A DNA stretch of 47,033 nt from Boseongicola sp. (GCA_028824715.1 JAPPCV010000034.1:1-47033), one strand, 5' to 3'. Shown: positions 1 through 9,712, numbered from the stretch's first letter. A program made the numbers and translations. Notes: a model not told the origin generated them from the sequence alone.

Positions 1-2
1 GC

Positions 3-113
3 CGGGGTGTCGAGTTCGAGGAGGAGCCGAGGCAAGAGGCATACGGCACGGTGGCTGTGTTCACCGACACGTATGGCAACCGGTGGGACCTCATTGAGCC
101 GAGCTCTTCGTGA
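3..113 (+). CDS. VOC-family (glyoxalase/bleomycin-resistance fold) protein, C-terminal end only
   Basis: The left edge cuts this gene; only the last 36 codons and the TGA are present, read in frame 3. The visible tail includes VAVFTDTYGNRWDLIEP, which matches the closing strand of vicinal-oxygen-chelate proteins, where an F-x-D-x-x-GN-x-W-x-L pattern usually precedes a short tail. Which reaction it catalyses (lyase, dioxygenase or resistance binding protein) cannot be told from this piece. It converges on the MurG-like gene, with about 134 bases between the two stop codons. The frame is sure; the family call rests on one short motif. Confidence 0.6.
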   Translation, partial: RGVEFEEEPRQEAYGTVAVFTDTYGNRWDLIEPSSS

Positions 114-247
114 GGCGTCGGCGGCATTGGCGAAGGCCGCTTCCCGGCCTGTCAAGTCCGGTTCAAACGCGATTTCTGGATGTCGAAGCACGCGCCGATT
201 CCCCGGCAGCTGCCATTCCGCCCAGAAGGCCGGCACGAAAGTCGGTG

Positions 248-1306
248 TCAATGACGATCGGCATGAACCTGGCCTTGAAGGATGTCGGAAACTGCCTGGG
301 CTGCCGGCCGCTCAGGCGCGATGGCACGCATGGCGGCACGGATCGTGTCGCGCTCGTCCCAAAGTTCACGCAGGGCGGGCACCAGCGGTGCGGCCAGGAA
401 TGAGTCCTGGTCCATCCAGCGCGTGGCGCCGCGTTGCTCGAAATGCCTGCAATTCTCGATCTGGTCGCCCCGGCTGACCGACAGCGGCAGCGGCACGGCA
501 AGATGTGGCGTGCCCGTCAGCACCAGTTCCCAGAGCGAGCCGGAGCCGCCGCGGCAGATGGCGATGTCCGACGCCTTCAGCACGTCGCTGAAGGCCATGA
601 CGTACTCGTGCTGCTCGTAGCCGCCGAGCCCGTCGAGACCGGGGTCGAGCCTGCCCTGGCCGCAGACATGGAAGACGTCAAAATCGGGTAGCAACTCGGG
701 CAGGGACCGGCGCAGCTTGTCGTTGATCGCTGCCGCGCCCAGGCTGCCGCCGTAGACTAGGAGCCGCGGCTTGCCATTTCGAGGCGCCGCTTCGTCATCC
801 CTGGCCAGGATCGCGGGATCGACGATGGGGCCGACGAAGCACCCATTCGGAAACGCCTTGCACGTGTCGGCGAAGGTGCAGGTCAGATGGGTGGAAAACG
901 GCAGGCACATGCGGTTGGCCAGCCCAAGGCCAAGATCGCAGGCATGGGTGACTATCGGTCGCACGCCCAGCGAGCGGGCGGCCAGCACCACCGGCAAGCT
1001 GGCGAAGCCGCCGGAGGAAAACACGCCGTCGGGCCGGATGCGGCGCAGCATTGCGCGCGCCTGTAGCGCCCCCTGCAGGGTGCGGAACGCAGCGACAAAG
1101 ACGGTCAGCTTGCGCGCACGGTTCAGCTTGCCCGTGGTCACGGCGTGAAACGGAATCCCGTAGTGGGAGCAAAGCCGTTCCTCGATCGACGCACGCGAGC
1201 CGACAAAGACCGCCTCGTGCCCCTGCCCGCGCATGGTCTCCGCAATGCGGAGGCCGGGCAGGGCATGTCCGGCCGATCCGCCCCCGGCGAAGACATACGT
1301 TGCCAT
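248..1306 (-). CDS. MurG-like UDP-N-acetylglucosamine transferase (GT28 family)
   Basis: A 352-residue protein of MurG length and layout. MurG adds GlcNAc to lipid I at the inner face of the membrane in peptidoglycan synthesis. Visible motifs are GGGSAGH at residues 8-14 (the GGGTGGH loop), FSSGGFASLP at 97-106, GGSLGA at 186-191 and CRGGSGSLWE at 251-260, with the glutamate that binds the nucleotide sugar, then DQIEN at 281-285. I chose the ATG at 1306 because AGGAG lies ten bases upstream; the frame stays open further upstream without a better start. The gene stands alone, not in a mur/fts (dcw) cluster, and several motif positions differ from typical MurG (GGGSAGH for GGGTGGH, GDQIEN for DHQ-x-x-N). 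It may therefore be a divergent second copy or a MurG-like enzyme acting on another lipid-linked sugar. Confidence 0.82.
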   Translation of the reverse strand: MATYVFAGGGSAGHALPGLRIAETMRGQGHEAVFVGSRASIEERLCSHYGIPFHAVTTGKLNRARKLTVFVAAFRTLQGALQARAMLRRIRPDGVFSSGGFASLPVVLAARSLGVRPIVTHACDLGLGLANRMCLPFSTHLTCTFADTCKAFPNGCFVGPIVDPAILARDDEAAPRNGKPRLLVYGGSLGAAAINDKLRRSLPELLPDFDVFHVCGQGRLDPGLDGLGGYEQHEYVMAFSDVLKASDIAICRGGSGSLWELVLTGTPHLAVPLPLSVSRGDQIENCRHFEQRGATRWMDQDSFLAAPLVPALRELWDERDTIRAAMRAIAPERPAAQAVSDILQGQVHADRH

Positions 1307-2409
1307 GTCGCGTTCTCTCCTGCCAAAGCCGCTCGGGGGTCGGCACGAGCCTGCTTCCTGGACCGGTTTGGTTGAATCCACTTGGATCTGCAAGCCAATG
1401 GAGGATTTCGCGGAGGAAAGGGGTTCGCCGCCGTGTCAGGAGGTTGCGCCACGCGCATGAATCGGGTCGAGGCGGCGACGCGCCGGTCCGGACAGACCGA
1501 GATTCCAGAACTCCGAAATAACACCGCCCGCGACATGCGAGAGACGCACCCACGGAGACGGCGACAGGTCGGCAGGCCGGCTCTGAACGCGGTTCCGAGG
1601 TCGGTGGAACGGCCCTGGTCCCGTGTTTGCCGTACGCGACGGCCTGCCGTGGACAGCGCGGGGCACGAGAATGAATCCGAGGAGTCTCGATTTGATGACG
1701 GTGCGGCGAAGGCCAGTTGCGACGTTTGCGAAAAGGCCAGCGAATGTAGGGTTTGGACGCCCTTCTCAAGGTGACTTGGCCCCGGAATCACGAAAGCGGA
1801 AAGACTTCGTCTTGCAGTAGGATGAGTTTGCGTTGCCTGGGTATTCCATTCTGCGCATTCTGGAATGCCGCTACGAGGGAGCGACATGAAGATCGAAGTG
1901 CGGTATCACGTTTGATGCCGGGGCGTGCCGGACGCGCAAGGCCGCCCAATGGGCTGCCTGTCTGTTTCCGGCAAGACCGATAGCCGGATCTCAAAAGGAC
2001 AAAACGCCAATTTCCGATCCGATCCGTCGCGATTCGGAACGCTGCTCCTACCGACCTTCAGCTGAAACGCCAAGTCTGGCCGAAGCTGGGATCTGGCCAC
2101 GAGTGTCGTTCCGTAGCGTTGCACTCGTGGGTAGATGACATGTGCAATCGACCACGAGCGACGTGTGAGAGGCCGTTAGCAAGGGCGATCCGGGTCGAAT
2201 TGGGGGCAAAATCCGCACAGCGCGGGCGGGGCAGGTTTGGCCAGGCGCCTGCGTTTGCGGTCGTGCTCGATATAGAGCAAATGTGGTGGTCCTATTGCTT
2301 GGCATCGCGCCACGGGTCATGCGACATTCAGGCGGGGATGTGCCGATGCCGAAAGGACCGCAAGCTAGCCCTTTTGGCAACTTTCCGGACCCGACCGCCC
2401 ATCCGAAAG
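1307..2409. other. Long non-coding stretch with no gene I can support
   Basis: About 1.1 kb between the MurG-like gene and the tyrosinase-like gene. Open frames occur on both strands but overlap each other, are rich in Arg, Ser and Pro as expected of chance frames in GC-rich DNA, and lack ribosome-binding sites and recognisable motifs. I see no RNA gene, direct repeat or clear terminator. Confidence 0.5.
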
Positions 2410-3009
2410 TCAACTCGTAGCTGTGCCGGGTGAGGTGGACGCGGGCTGGGAAGCGATCCATGCTTGGTGCCAGGTTTCGACCAACCCATGCAGTCGCCAG
2501 AAATAAGTGCTCCTGGGAGCATTCACGATGTTGGCGATGTGAGGTTCATTGTAAGCTTCTTCGGCGGCACGATGCATAGCATTGTGCAAAGGAACGATGT
2601 GACCCGCCAACTCTTCGAGGGTCTTGAAGGTCTGGATTGAGTTTTGGAGCTTATCTTCGCGGTTTTGCAAGTCAGAAGCTTCCGCCACCCAAGTCCGCGT
2701 TCGCTTCAAGCGATTGGGGATCTTGAGCCATGGTGCGACGTCTGCGGGCTTCGGTTGGCCAATATTTGGCGGCAGGGTGTTCATTAGCCTGTGAAACCGA
2801 GCGACGTAATCTCCGTGCCATGTCAGGAACAAAGCGCCAGCATGAATGCCAGGCGTGAGGTGTTCGTGCACAAATTGATCCCATTCGGGATGATCAATAT
2901 TGATTGTCGGCAATCCACACTCCCTTGGGTTTGCACGGTCGAGGGTAACTGCCTTTGCGTACCCTGTCCATAGAGCCCAAATGCAGCCGCAGACGCCGAT
3001 GGCCACCAC
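2410..3009 (-). CDS. Small exported tyrosinase-like (type-3 copper) protein
   Basis: A 199-residue protein starting at GTG (3009), with a hydrophobic N-terminus (residues 2-20, ending GYAKA) that looks like a signal peptide or anchor. Two histidine clusters match the copper sites of tyrosinases and hemocyanin-like proteins. FLTWHGDYVARFHRLM at 61-76 resembles the CuA pattern W-H-x-x-Y-x-x-x-F, with H65 and H73. LHNAMH at 141-146 gives the CuB HN-x-x-H pattern and is followed by YFWRLHGLVETW with H174. Known family members oxidise phenols at a dinuclear copper centre. This one is shorter than most bacterial tyrosinases and lacks an obvious PNDP stretch, the segment RSTYFW replacing it, so copper binding is likely but activity is unproven. 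Both neighbours are long gene-poor stretches, which suggests an isolated acquired gene. Confidence 0.6.
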   Translation of the reverse strand: MVAIGVCGCIWALWTGYAKAVTLDRANPRECGLPTINIDHPEWDQFVHEHLTPGIHAGALFLTWHGDYVARFHRLMNTLPPNIGQPKPADVAPWLKIPNRLKRTRTWVAEASDLQNREDKLQNSIQTFKTLEELAGHIVPLHNAMHRAAEEAYNEPHIANIVNAPRSTYFWRLHGLVETWHQAWIASQPASTSPGTATS

Positions 3010-4251
3010 ACGCCGGATCCCGACGAACCCCTGTCCTGGAATGCCTCAGCCTTGTAGCAGCCGGCTAGGGAAGATCTCTCTTCCGGAATGCGGGCGCCGC
3101 GACGGGAGTGGAGCTGGTACCGATGCGCGCGGCGTTCGCCTTCGAAGCGGCTTCACGTGTAGCGCAGTCGCTGTCCCGCATTCCGGATCTCGGGGATTCC
3201 GGGTCTGTAGATTTACACCATTTGACCGTTCGCGACTGGCCGTGTTGACCATGCGGGGATGCTCGGAGAAGAAAATTTCGTGCCCTCACCTTGTCAACAC
3301 GCCGGAAGTGGCAGGGACGCCACGCAGGGACGCTTCTGACCAGGTCTCCGAGCGCCTCCCGACGAGAATTGTTGACAAGCGCCATCGTGGCGCAGGACGG
3401 ACCGGAACCTGCGGGGTTGGGCAACGCAGCGAGGATGCCTTGCCACGAAACTCCCATTTTGAAATGCGCATATTCTAATTCCGCCGCCCGGAAGCTCTAA
3501 TGGGATCAAGACTGAAGCGGTGAATTGCAAGATCGCGCCGGCGGAGCAGCTACTCGACAGGTACGCTGGATGGCTACAAGGTGAGTGATGCGGGACCTGC
3601 ATTTCATCGCTTCGGGGACCATGTGGCTGCTGTCGTTCGGATCTAGAATTGTGGGTAGCAAATTGCTGAGCAACCATAGGACAGCGAAAGCCGACAGGCG
3701 CGCACACAAGAGGAGCGGCAAGCGTCCTTGCGCCACGTCACGACCCGTCCAGTGATTCAGAGTTAATGTCGTCTCGAATGGACCCTGCGTGCGAACCCTA
3801 CGATGTGACCGAACAAGGGCAAACGGATGGTTCTTTGTACGAACGCGACGCAGCTCAAAGGAAGATTGGCGCTCGGTCTGGAGCCTGCGGCGGGTTCTCT
3901 CGAATCGGCCTCTTTGGCTTGGCGAATAGGCAACATGAATGCCGTGATAGGGGTGGAACGGGCCGCCGACACTTCGATCCAGGCAGCGTTAGCGTCCGCT
4001 GAAGCGAGCGATCGCGGCGTTTCGCCGGTAGTTGAAAGTCGTCAAGGGTTCCTCTACACTTGCCAAAGTGCGCGAGCGCCTAGAGAGCAGGTCGCCACCC
4101 AGAATGCAAAAAGATATCAGGAAATGGCCCAGAATCGAGCTAAATCGGAAAGGAATGCGTGCTACGCGCACCACATCTACATTGCTGAGTCATTTCGTTC
4201 AAGTATTTTCCGATCGCCCGACGAACGGGCCAGATTGCAGAGACAAGATCC
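3010..4251. other. Gene-poor stretch, no supported gene
   Basis: About 1.2 kb. A plus-strand frame at 3827-4264 and a minus-strand frame at 3506-3736 with a hydrophobic start are the best candidates. Neither has a convincing start site, motif or composition, and the first runs into the start of the next gene. I see no RNA gene or repeat. Confidence 0.45.
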
Positions 4252-5127
4252 ATGTACCTACTAGCCGCCGTTCTCGCAACGCTCATTTTGGTTCCGTCTG
4301 TTGCACTATCCCAAATTGCAACCTGTACGCATCAAGAGTGCAAAGGATCCATCAGGAATGAACACAATCACGGAGGCTACAGATTCTTCACAACCAGCCA
4401 TGTCTACCAAGATGGTGATGACTTCATCTACGAAACGTGTGTTGAGAACGTCGGGGAAAACGACGTTGAAATCAATTGGGCGATTCCTGGACCGAATAGT
4501 GTAGTGCCGCGAGGATGCGCAATATCAGCCAGAAGGCCATTTCCCAAGAGGCAGACCATGGACAACTATAGCGGTTGCTTGCGGTACGGCGCCTATTGGG
4601 AGTGGAAGAGAGCGCCGTTTCATCCACACAGAAGTGACGAGTTGGGAATTTCATATGAAGACCAAATCGGATGCCGTGAGATCTATGCTGCACAAAGTTT
4701 TCGAAAAATGGCATCATCTGTGCGCGAAGTGTCATTTTCAGCTCAAAGGTTCGGCGCCTCGGTTCATGGGGATTCTACGAAAACCCTGTCAAAAATGGAC
4801 TTCGTCGTCACGGTGACTCCAAAGCCGGATCTTGGAACTTTTTTTACATCAATTGAGACCAGCTTTTCTCCAGCTTACGAGAATCATCCAAATTACTACA
4901 CAAAGGGATTCACGATACGACCGTCCAAATCAGCTTACGATCAGGATTTGTTTGCCGGTGCGAAGGGAATTTATGACGGTGGAACTGTGCTGTGGAAGGG
5001 CGCGGTAAAGTACGAAATGAAAATCCCAAAAGATCCTGTTCAGAAGTACGTGCGATATGACGTTCTTTCTGCTAACGACGATGCAGTAGCCTCAATTGAT
5101 GTGCCTGTGTGGGTGAGTGGCAACTAG
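4252..5127 (+). CDS. Secreted protein of unknown function
   Basis: A 291-residue protein beginning with a clear signal peptide (MYLLAAVLATLILVPSVALS, likely cut before Q21), so it should act in the periplasm or outside the cell. The mature part has several cysteines (in TCTHQECKG, YETCVEN, RGCAIS, SGCLRYG and IGCREIY) that could form disulphides. It is rich in beta-prone segments and ends without a membrane anchor. I recognise no catalytic motif or family. Its base composition is visibly more AT-rich than the genes to the right (many AAA, GAT and TTT codons), which fits recent transfer. The downstream membrane-protein gene overlaps or abuts its stop codon, so the two are probably one transcriptional unit. 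Confidence 0.7.
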   Translation: MYLLAAVLATLILVPSVALSQIATCTHQECKGSIRNEHNHGGYRFFTTSHVYQDGDDFIYETCVENVGENDVEINWAIPGPNSVVPRGCAISARRPFPKRQTMDNYSGCLRYGAYWEWKRAPFHPHRSDELGISYEDQIGCREIYAAQSFRKMASSVREVSFSAQRFGASVHGDSTKTLSKMDFVVTVTPKPDLGTFFTSIETSFSPAYENHPNYYTKGFTIRPSKSAYDQDLFAGAKGIYDGGTVLWKGAVKYEMKIPKDPVQKYVRYDVLSANDDAVASIDVPVWVSGN

Positions 5128-5131
5128 TGGA

Positions 5132-5518
5132 ATGAATTTTATTTTCCTCATACCAGGCGCTTCAGCGGCTGTCCTTCAATACTTGCAACCGTTGGATAGC
5201 CTATGGATTGGTCATGATAAGTGGGCTTCTGACAACCTGGTGCTAGCTGCCTGTCTGGGCGCCGCGATTGGGACGATGCTACATTTCGCGCAGGCTTCTC
5301 TGTCGAAGACTTGGAAGCTCTTGGTCCTATCTCTTGTTGGAGTCGGATTTCTTGGCGGCTTGTGTATCTCCATTTATTGGTCCATAAGTCTTGCGTCTAT
5401 TGTGAGTCATTCGGACCAGGCCTTTTTTCGTGATGCGGTGTGGAAGATGGCTCACCTATCCTGGACCATGTCTTTGACCATATTGCTGTTCTGCGTTTCA
5501 TTTTTCAGGAGAATCTAG
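5132..5518 (+). CDS. Small multi-pass membrane protein of unknown function
   Basis: About 128 residues with three to four hydrophobic segments: the N-terminal FIFLIPGASAAVL region, NLVLAACLGAAIGTMLHF, LLVLSLVGVGFLGGLCISIYW and a C-terminal SLTILLFCVSFF, ending in FRRI. The ATG at 5132 follows the stop of the secreted-protein gene by four bases. A GTG at 5117 would overlap that gene by eleven bases and add five residues, and I cannot choose firmly between them. The tight junction suggests translational coupling, so the pair may encode a secreted effector and its membrane partner, as in export or immunity pairs. That is inference from arrangement only; no family was recognised. Confidence 0.65.
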   Translation: MNFIFLIPGASAAVLQYLQPLDSLWIGHDKWASDNLVLAACLGAAIGTMLHFAQASLSKTWKLLVLSLVGVGFLGGLCISIYWSISLASIVSHSDQAFFRDAVWKMAHLSWTMSLTILLFCVSFFRRI

Positions 5519-6473
5519 GCTTAGGTCTTCTTGGGTAGTGCGGAGCGGCGTGAATTCAAGTCATGAATGCTTAGTGGGAGTTCATGTAGCGGCCTGCATG
5601 GAAGCCGACGGCACCTGGAGATAACTCCTGCTATTTGCATTGGAGCGGCCCTCTGTCTAAAATGCGACTGAAGGCCCGAAATGCAAAAGCGGGAAAGAAA
5701 GTCCCGCGGTTGATTCGTGGAAATTTTGGCGACTGCATCAGCTTGTTGAGTTTCACAACAGGCGGATGCAGGGAATAAAGTTACGCTGCGCAGCTTTGAT
5801 TAGTTCTCTGCCAGGATTCTCCCCGAGGGCAAGACTACAAGGGAATCCCTCCTTCTTTGTCTTGGACGAGTCGGCGGACGAACATCTGCAGAGAAGACGG
5901 GGTCGAGAAAAGATGGTGCCTCCGAAAGACATGCCTGAAGGGCCAGTCGGGAGCGGTGGACCTGAATGTCGAGCGAGTGTTCGATTGGATCCTTCAGTTC
6001 AAAGGACGTTCGATTCCGACCACGAATTGGAAGCCAATTGTTACATCTGTGCTCACCTTTGTGTGCAACCGTACGGGGCTCAGGCCGAAGAGAGGCGGCG
6101 AGGGCAGAGAGACGCACATCCGGGAGCCACCTAAGCCCCGTAGTGTCAGCAGGTTGCCCAAGTTTGCCTCGCCTCTGCCTTGTCCCACATTGAATCGCAG
6201 CAGCCAGCCTGGACTTTCGCGCGATCAATCCAATTCACTCTGCGGACCTTGGTGGCTGCCTGATCCGCTATCAGAACGGGTCTGCTTGTCCAACCGAGGC
6301 GATGATCGATTGGCCGGGCAATTCCCACGAACGCGGCCTGAGAGGAGGCAGAGTCAAGAAAGGGAGGATTCTCCCGTCAGCAGCCATGACCGGCTTCGGC
6401 GCAAATGCGGAGAATGTGTATTCGAATCGGACTGAGCCTAACCGTACCTGTCACCTCCAAGCGGCATCCGAAG
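5519..6473. other. Gene-poor stretch, no supported gene
   Basis: About 950 bases between the membrane-protein gene and the convergent endonuclease I gene. A plus-strand frame near 5857-6435 has a passable internal segment but no ribosome-binding site, no recognisable family and competing frames on the other strand. I see no RNA gene or long repeat. Confidence 0.45.
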
Positions 6474-7142
6474 TCACCGAAGCCAAGCGTTGTCGGTGCC
6501 TTGCAAACCGAAAATTGCGTCGCGCCTCCAAAGTTCATGAGCGTCCGGAGGATCCTGCCTGTGCCACTTCATAAGCAACGAAAACTTCATCTGCTTTGGC
6601 AAGGGCAAGTCATAGGCTTCCATCATGTAAAGGATGGACCGTGCGACGTCACCCTTCACATCGTCTCTGGGTTCAACCATCTCATTGTAAAACTCGAAGT
6701 CGTCGCAGTAGCTTGGGAACGCTTGCTTGCTCTCTCCTGCAATGTTGCCGAACGGGTGGTTCGATCGCCTTTGATTGGTGGACCTAAGCGCAGGCCATAG
6801 GTTGTGAAGGTCGCCCGCCCCTTCGCAAATCCCTTTGTGCGCATCATTGCAGGCAGATTCTTTTGCCTGCTCAATCCAACTGGAAGCGTAGACATGCTCG
6901 ACCCAGATCCGTTTCCTCTCCCCATTCACAGGAGCGGTTTTGGCATTCTGCACCTCCATCCCACTAAACGGGAGTTCGCAATAGAACGTCTCGCCGCCAT
7001 CAGGGTACATGTGTGGCCAAAACAGCTTGTCCCTCGCGTCCGGGTAGTAGTTCAAGTGGTTACCGACCTGCTGCGAAAAAGCCGTGCCGCAATCAAAAAA
7101 GAGTAATGCAGCCAATGTGGTTGCCGTCTTGATCACCTTCAT
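6474..7142 (-). CDS. Secreted endonuclease I (EndA/Vvn/Dns family)
   Basis: A 222-residue protein with a signal peptide (MKVIKTATTLAALLFFDCGTAFS), so it should work in the periplasm or outside the cell. Family members are His-metal finger nucleases that cut DNA and RNA non-specifically. Matching motifs are VEHVYASSW at 81-89 (H83 is the expected general base), GDLHNLWPA at 110-118, N-x-x-RSN at 123-128, EPRDDVKGDVAR at 157-168, and W-x-x-QDPPD plus RRDAI near the C-terminus. The ATG at 7142 is preceded by GAGGAG eight bases upstream; the longer open frame above it has no support. The usual C-terminal QGN-x-NPF motif is altered to QGTDNAW, so the tail has diverged. Cysteines at 18, 55, 98, 106 and 146 could include disulphides. 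Likely roles are nutrient release from DNA or a barrier to incoming DNA. Confidence 0.88.
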   Translation of the reverse strand: MKVIKTATTLAALLFFDCGTAFSQQVGNHLNYYPDARDKLFWPHMYPDGGETFYCELPFSGMEVQNAKTAPVNGERKRIWVEHVYASSWIEQAKESACNDAHKGICEGAGDLHNLWPALRSTNQRRSNHPFGNIAGESKQAFPSYCDDFEFYNEMVEPRDDVKGDVARSILYMMEAYDLPLPKQMKFSLLMKWHRQDPPDAHELWRRDAIFGLQGTDNAWLR

Positions 7143-7865
7143 GGGCAAATCTCCTCTCTCAGTTGCGCCGCGTCGGGCGCCCGTGGCGGACCGAGCGACC
7201 GGTGCCCGGCATGCGGCCACGTGCTCCGGCGAGACTTTGAGCGCAAGCGGCCTCACTCGTGGGCCTGCATCCCAGTCTTGAATCATCGCTGCCGCTTCCG
7301 GTCCGATCCAATGTCCGCCCGGCCGCCACATAATGCGCTTCAGCACTCCGCACCACCAATTGCTAATGTAGGTCCGGGCGGGCGTGAATGCAGCAGTCGA
7401 AACGTTCGGTCCTCGAGTGATGAGTGTTGCGAAAGGTTTGCCTCATCGATCGAAAGATTATGTTTCCTACGACTGCACAAATCCGATGATAACCCCTGTG
7501 CTTCGACGCCGGAGATGCGAACGGTTACCAGCAAGCATCAGGACACCTAAGGACATTGGTGGTCTGACCACAGATCGGGTCTGCTTGCCGATTGTTTGCC
7601 AGTCGGCGGGTACGGCGTTTGTGTGTTGAAAGACTGGAAACTCAAGCCACGTGTCTTGAAGGTGCTTTCAGTATTGATCCGGGAAGTGCTCTTATCGCAG
7701 ATCTCTGACCGGAAGTCTGCCAGCAACGCGCCGACCGGCGAGGAAGGAGCCTTCTGCCGCGGACACGGAGCGGCGCCGGGCGTGTCGGGCGGCCCACGCC
7801 GGGAGGCGCTCCCGCGAAGCCGGACGTGACGGCGCGTGAGCCGTGGCCCGTGAATCACGCATCGG
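7143..7865. other. Gene-poor stretch upstream of the SIR2-like remnant
   Basis: About 720 bases. I looked here for the missing N-terminal NAD-binding segment of the SIR2-like gene that begins to be recognisable near 8070, and found no convincing G-x-G-x-S match in any plus-strand frame. No other gene or RNA is supported. Confidence 0.4.
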
Positions 7866-8911
7866 TTGCGGCCGTTCCGGGATCTGCGGGGCCGGAGCAG
7901 GCTTTCGGCTCGGACGGCATTGAATCACCGCCCCTGCCGGTTCCGGCGGACGTTCCTCGGCAAGCAGGCTCGCCGGAATCGTTCCCGGTGCCTGCGGGTC
8001 CGCTTCCTGCCTGCGGCGTTGTCGGACGCGAGCCGATTGCTGGAGTGGGAACCACGCCTCCATGCAAGCGGTCACATCAACCTCGTACGCTTGATGATGC
8101 GGCTCGATTCCCTGGTGGCTTGCGACTACGCCGAGAACGCGGGCATTGCAGCGAACGAATGCGGCTTCCTGCTCACGGAACTGACGAGAGCGTTCCTCGA
8201 CCGGCTACATGAAGCCTGGAAGGGGAAAATTCAGCACGAGGAACTGAAGAGGTTCGCGGAGTGTTGCGTGGCCAATAACTGTTGCTGCACCACTTTCAAC
8301 CATGACGATTTCCTCGACGAGGCGCTGGATGAGACTCAGAATTGGAGCCCTGATCGGGGTACGGGTTCTTCTGCCAGTCGTCACAGGAAGTCGTTGCCAG
8401 TTTCGAGTCGCAGACGGTGGGCTCTGCGCACCTGTTGCTGAAGCTACACGGATCGATCAACTGGCGGCCGAAACTGGGCCATGCGAGTCCGGCTGCGATC
8501 GACAGCATCACGCACCATCAGGATTGGTACGAGGGCAGCCACGGTCATGTGGAGGGCAGCGATCACTTGGAACCGGAACCCGTGATGGTCGCGCCGGTTC
8601 TGTCAACGTCCAGCCTGGTCGAACAGCCGGTGCTCCGGCTTGTGTGGTCGGACGCGTTCGTCAGCCTGGAGACGGCTCACGAAGACACGTTCATCAGCTA
8701 TTCGTTCCCGACGACGGACATGGCGGCGCGGACCTCGTTGCCAGAAGCGCTGAAGGACCTGCCGATGGATAACATCACCGTGGTGAATCCGGGCCGCGAC
8801 GATTCGGAGACTGAAGCCACGCGGGAAAGATACCGATCCGTGTTCGGCGAAATTCTCGACGAACAGTTCCACTTCGACGGCGCCCTGGAATGGACAAGGG
8901 GTCTGCAGTCC
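7866..8911 (+). pseudogene. SIR2-like domain gene, frameshifted and probably truncated
   Basis: Two plus-strand frames join to give a SIR2-like NADase/defence-type protein. The first frame (clearly coding from about 8070) carries CCTTFNHDDFLDEALDE, matching the TFNYD-x-L-x-E block. The second, open from 8354, carries LLLKLHGSINWRP, matching the KLHGS-x-x-W block that holds the catalytic histidine. The switch is best placed at the run of four G at 8356-8359: one extra G would join SPDRG directly to YGFFCQSS in a single frame. The lesion is thus one base in a homopolymer, either a real mutation or a sequencing error. The N-terminal nucleotide-binding loop was not found, and after about 8900 the frame runs antisense through a convergent gene. 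Proteins of this family drain NAD+ in abortive defence; it is a different gene from the SIR2 at 30.9-32.2 kb. Confidence 0.6.
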
Positions 8912-8913
8912 GA

Positions 8914-9291
8914 TCATCGGGGCGGCGGATTGTGCAATCGGAAATGGGTCAGGCTCCTGATTTGCACTCCGTCCTTCTCGTATCGTCCGAAACCCGATGC
9001 ATCGGGTTGTTCTTGCAGGGCGACCCAGACGAGCAGCCCGAAGCAGTTTCCGGAAGCGTCGCGGTTGCGGCGGCAGACGTCGGTGAAATCTGGCTCCCAG
9101 GCCGTTCCGATCCAGTTGTTGCCTGGAATCCAACCCGCCGCGTGAATCTCGTTTCCGTCGATCACGCTGCGAAGCTCGTTGCGGATTGCATCGTACTGTT
9201 CGGTGGTGAGACGAGACCGCCAGAGTTCGAAGTCCTCGCGATGCGGGATGGTATCGACGTAGCGTTGTGATTCCACCGAACAGAGAGCCAT
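8914..9291 (-). CDS. Small protein of unknown function
   Basis: About 125 residues, starting at the ATG at 9291 with a weak AGGG about ten bases upstream; a second in-frame ATG at 9330 would add thirteen residues. The product looks like a real soluble protein: balanced composition and regular segments such as HREDFELWRSRLTTEQYDAIRNEL, split here as HREDFELWRSRL then TTEQYDAIRNEL, followed by IHAAGWIPGNNWIGTAWEP with tryptophans spaced as in a small alpha/beta fold. I do not recognise a family. It converges on the SIR2-like remnant with almost no gap, suggesting that insertion of this gene or deletion next to it removed the end of the SIR2-like gene. Confidence 0.6.
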   Translation of the reverse strand: MALCSVESQRYVDTIPHREDFELWRSRLTTEQYDAIRNELRSVIDGNEIHAAGWIPGNNWIGTAWEPDFTDVCRRNRDASGNCFGLLVWVALQEQPDASGFGRYEKDGVQIRSLTHFRLHNPPPR

Positions 9292-9712
9292 GGGAACCGC
9301 CCTGATGCCAACACGGACTGACCTTGCCATTGTGTGGCCTGAGCAGGAATCTGCGGCAATCGAGTCTCGGATCCGGTCTGGATCCTTCAGGACCGAGATG
9401 GGCGCTGGACGGGCGTGGCGTGTCGGCGTCGGGGTGGCTGGCAACCTCCGGGTTGAAGACGGGAGATGGCCGCGGACGAAGGCGCGGCAGGCACGGTGTA
9501 GTCGTGGGCGGCGACCATGTGGCCGGGCGGGACCTGCCGGCCGCCGGAGCGGAGCAGGGCACGACATGGCCGGGGCGCGACGGCAGGCCGCAAGTTGTGG
9601 GGCGATAGGTCCGCGCGACGGATCGCCCCGGGATGGGCGATTGGCGATTCGAGAGTCAAGCGTGGAATTCGCGGCGCAGATGCGGTATGCAGCACCTACA
9701 ATACGGGGGCAC
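9292..9712. other. Spacer without a supported gene
   Basis: About 420 bases between two minus-strand genes. The long frame that crosses it on the minus strand is a proline- and arginine-rich chance extension of the gene at 8914-9291. No repeat, terminator or RNA gene was seen. Confidence 0.45.

Noticed and set aside
3827-4264. A 145-codon frame just before the secreted-protein gene
   Set aside because: No ribosome-binding site, unremarkable composition, and it overlaps the start of a gene with a clear signal peptide.
5857-6435. A 192-codon plus-strand frame
   Set aside because: Only a short inner part looks protein-like; competing frames on the other strand are as good and no family is recognised.
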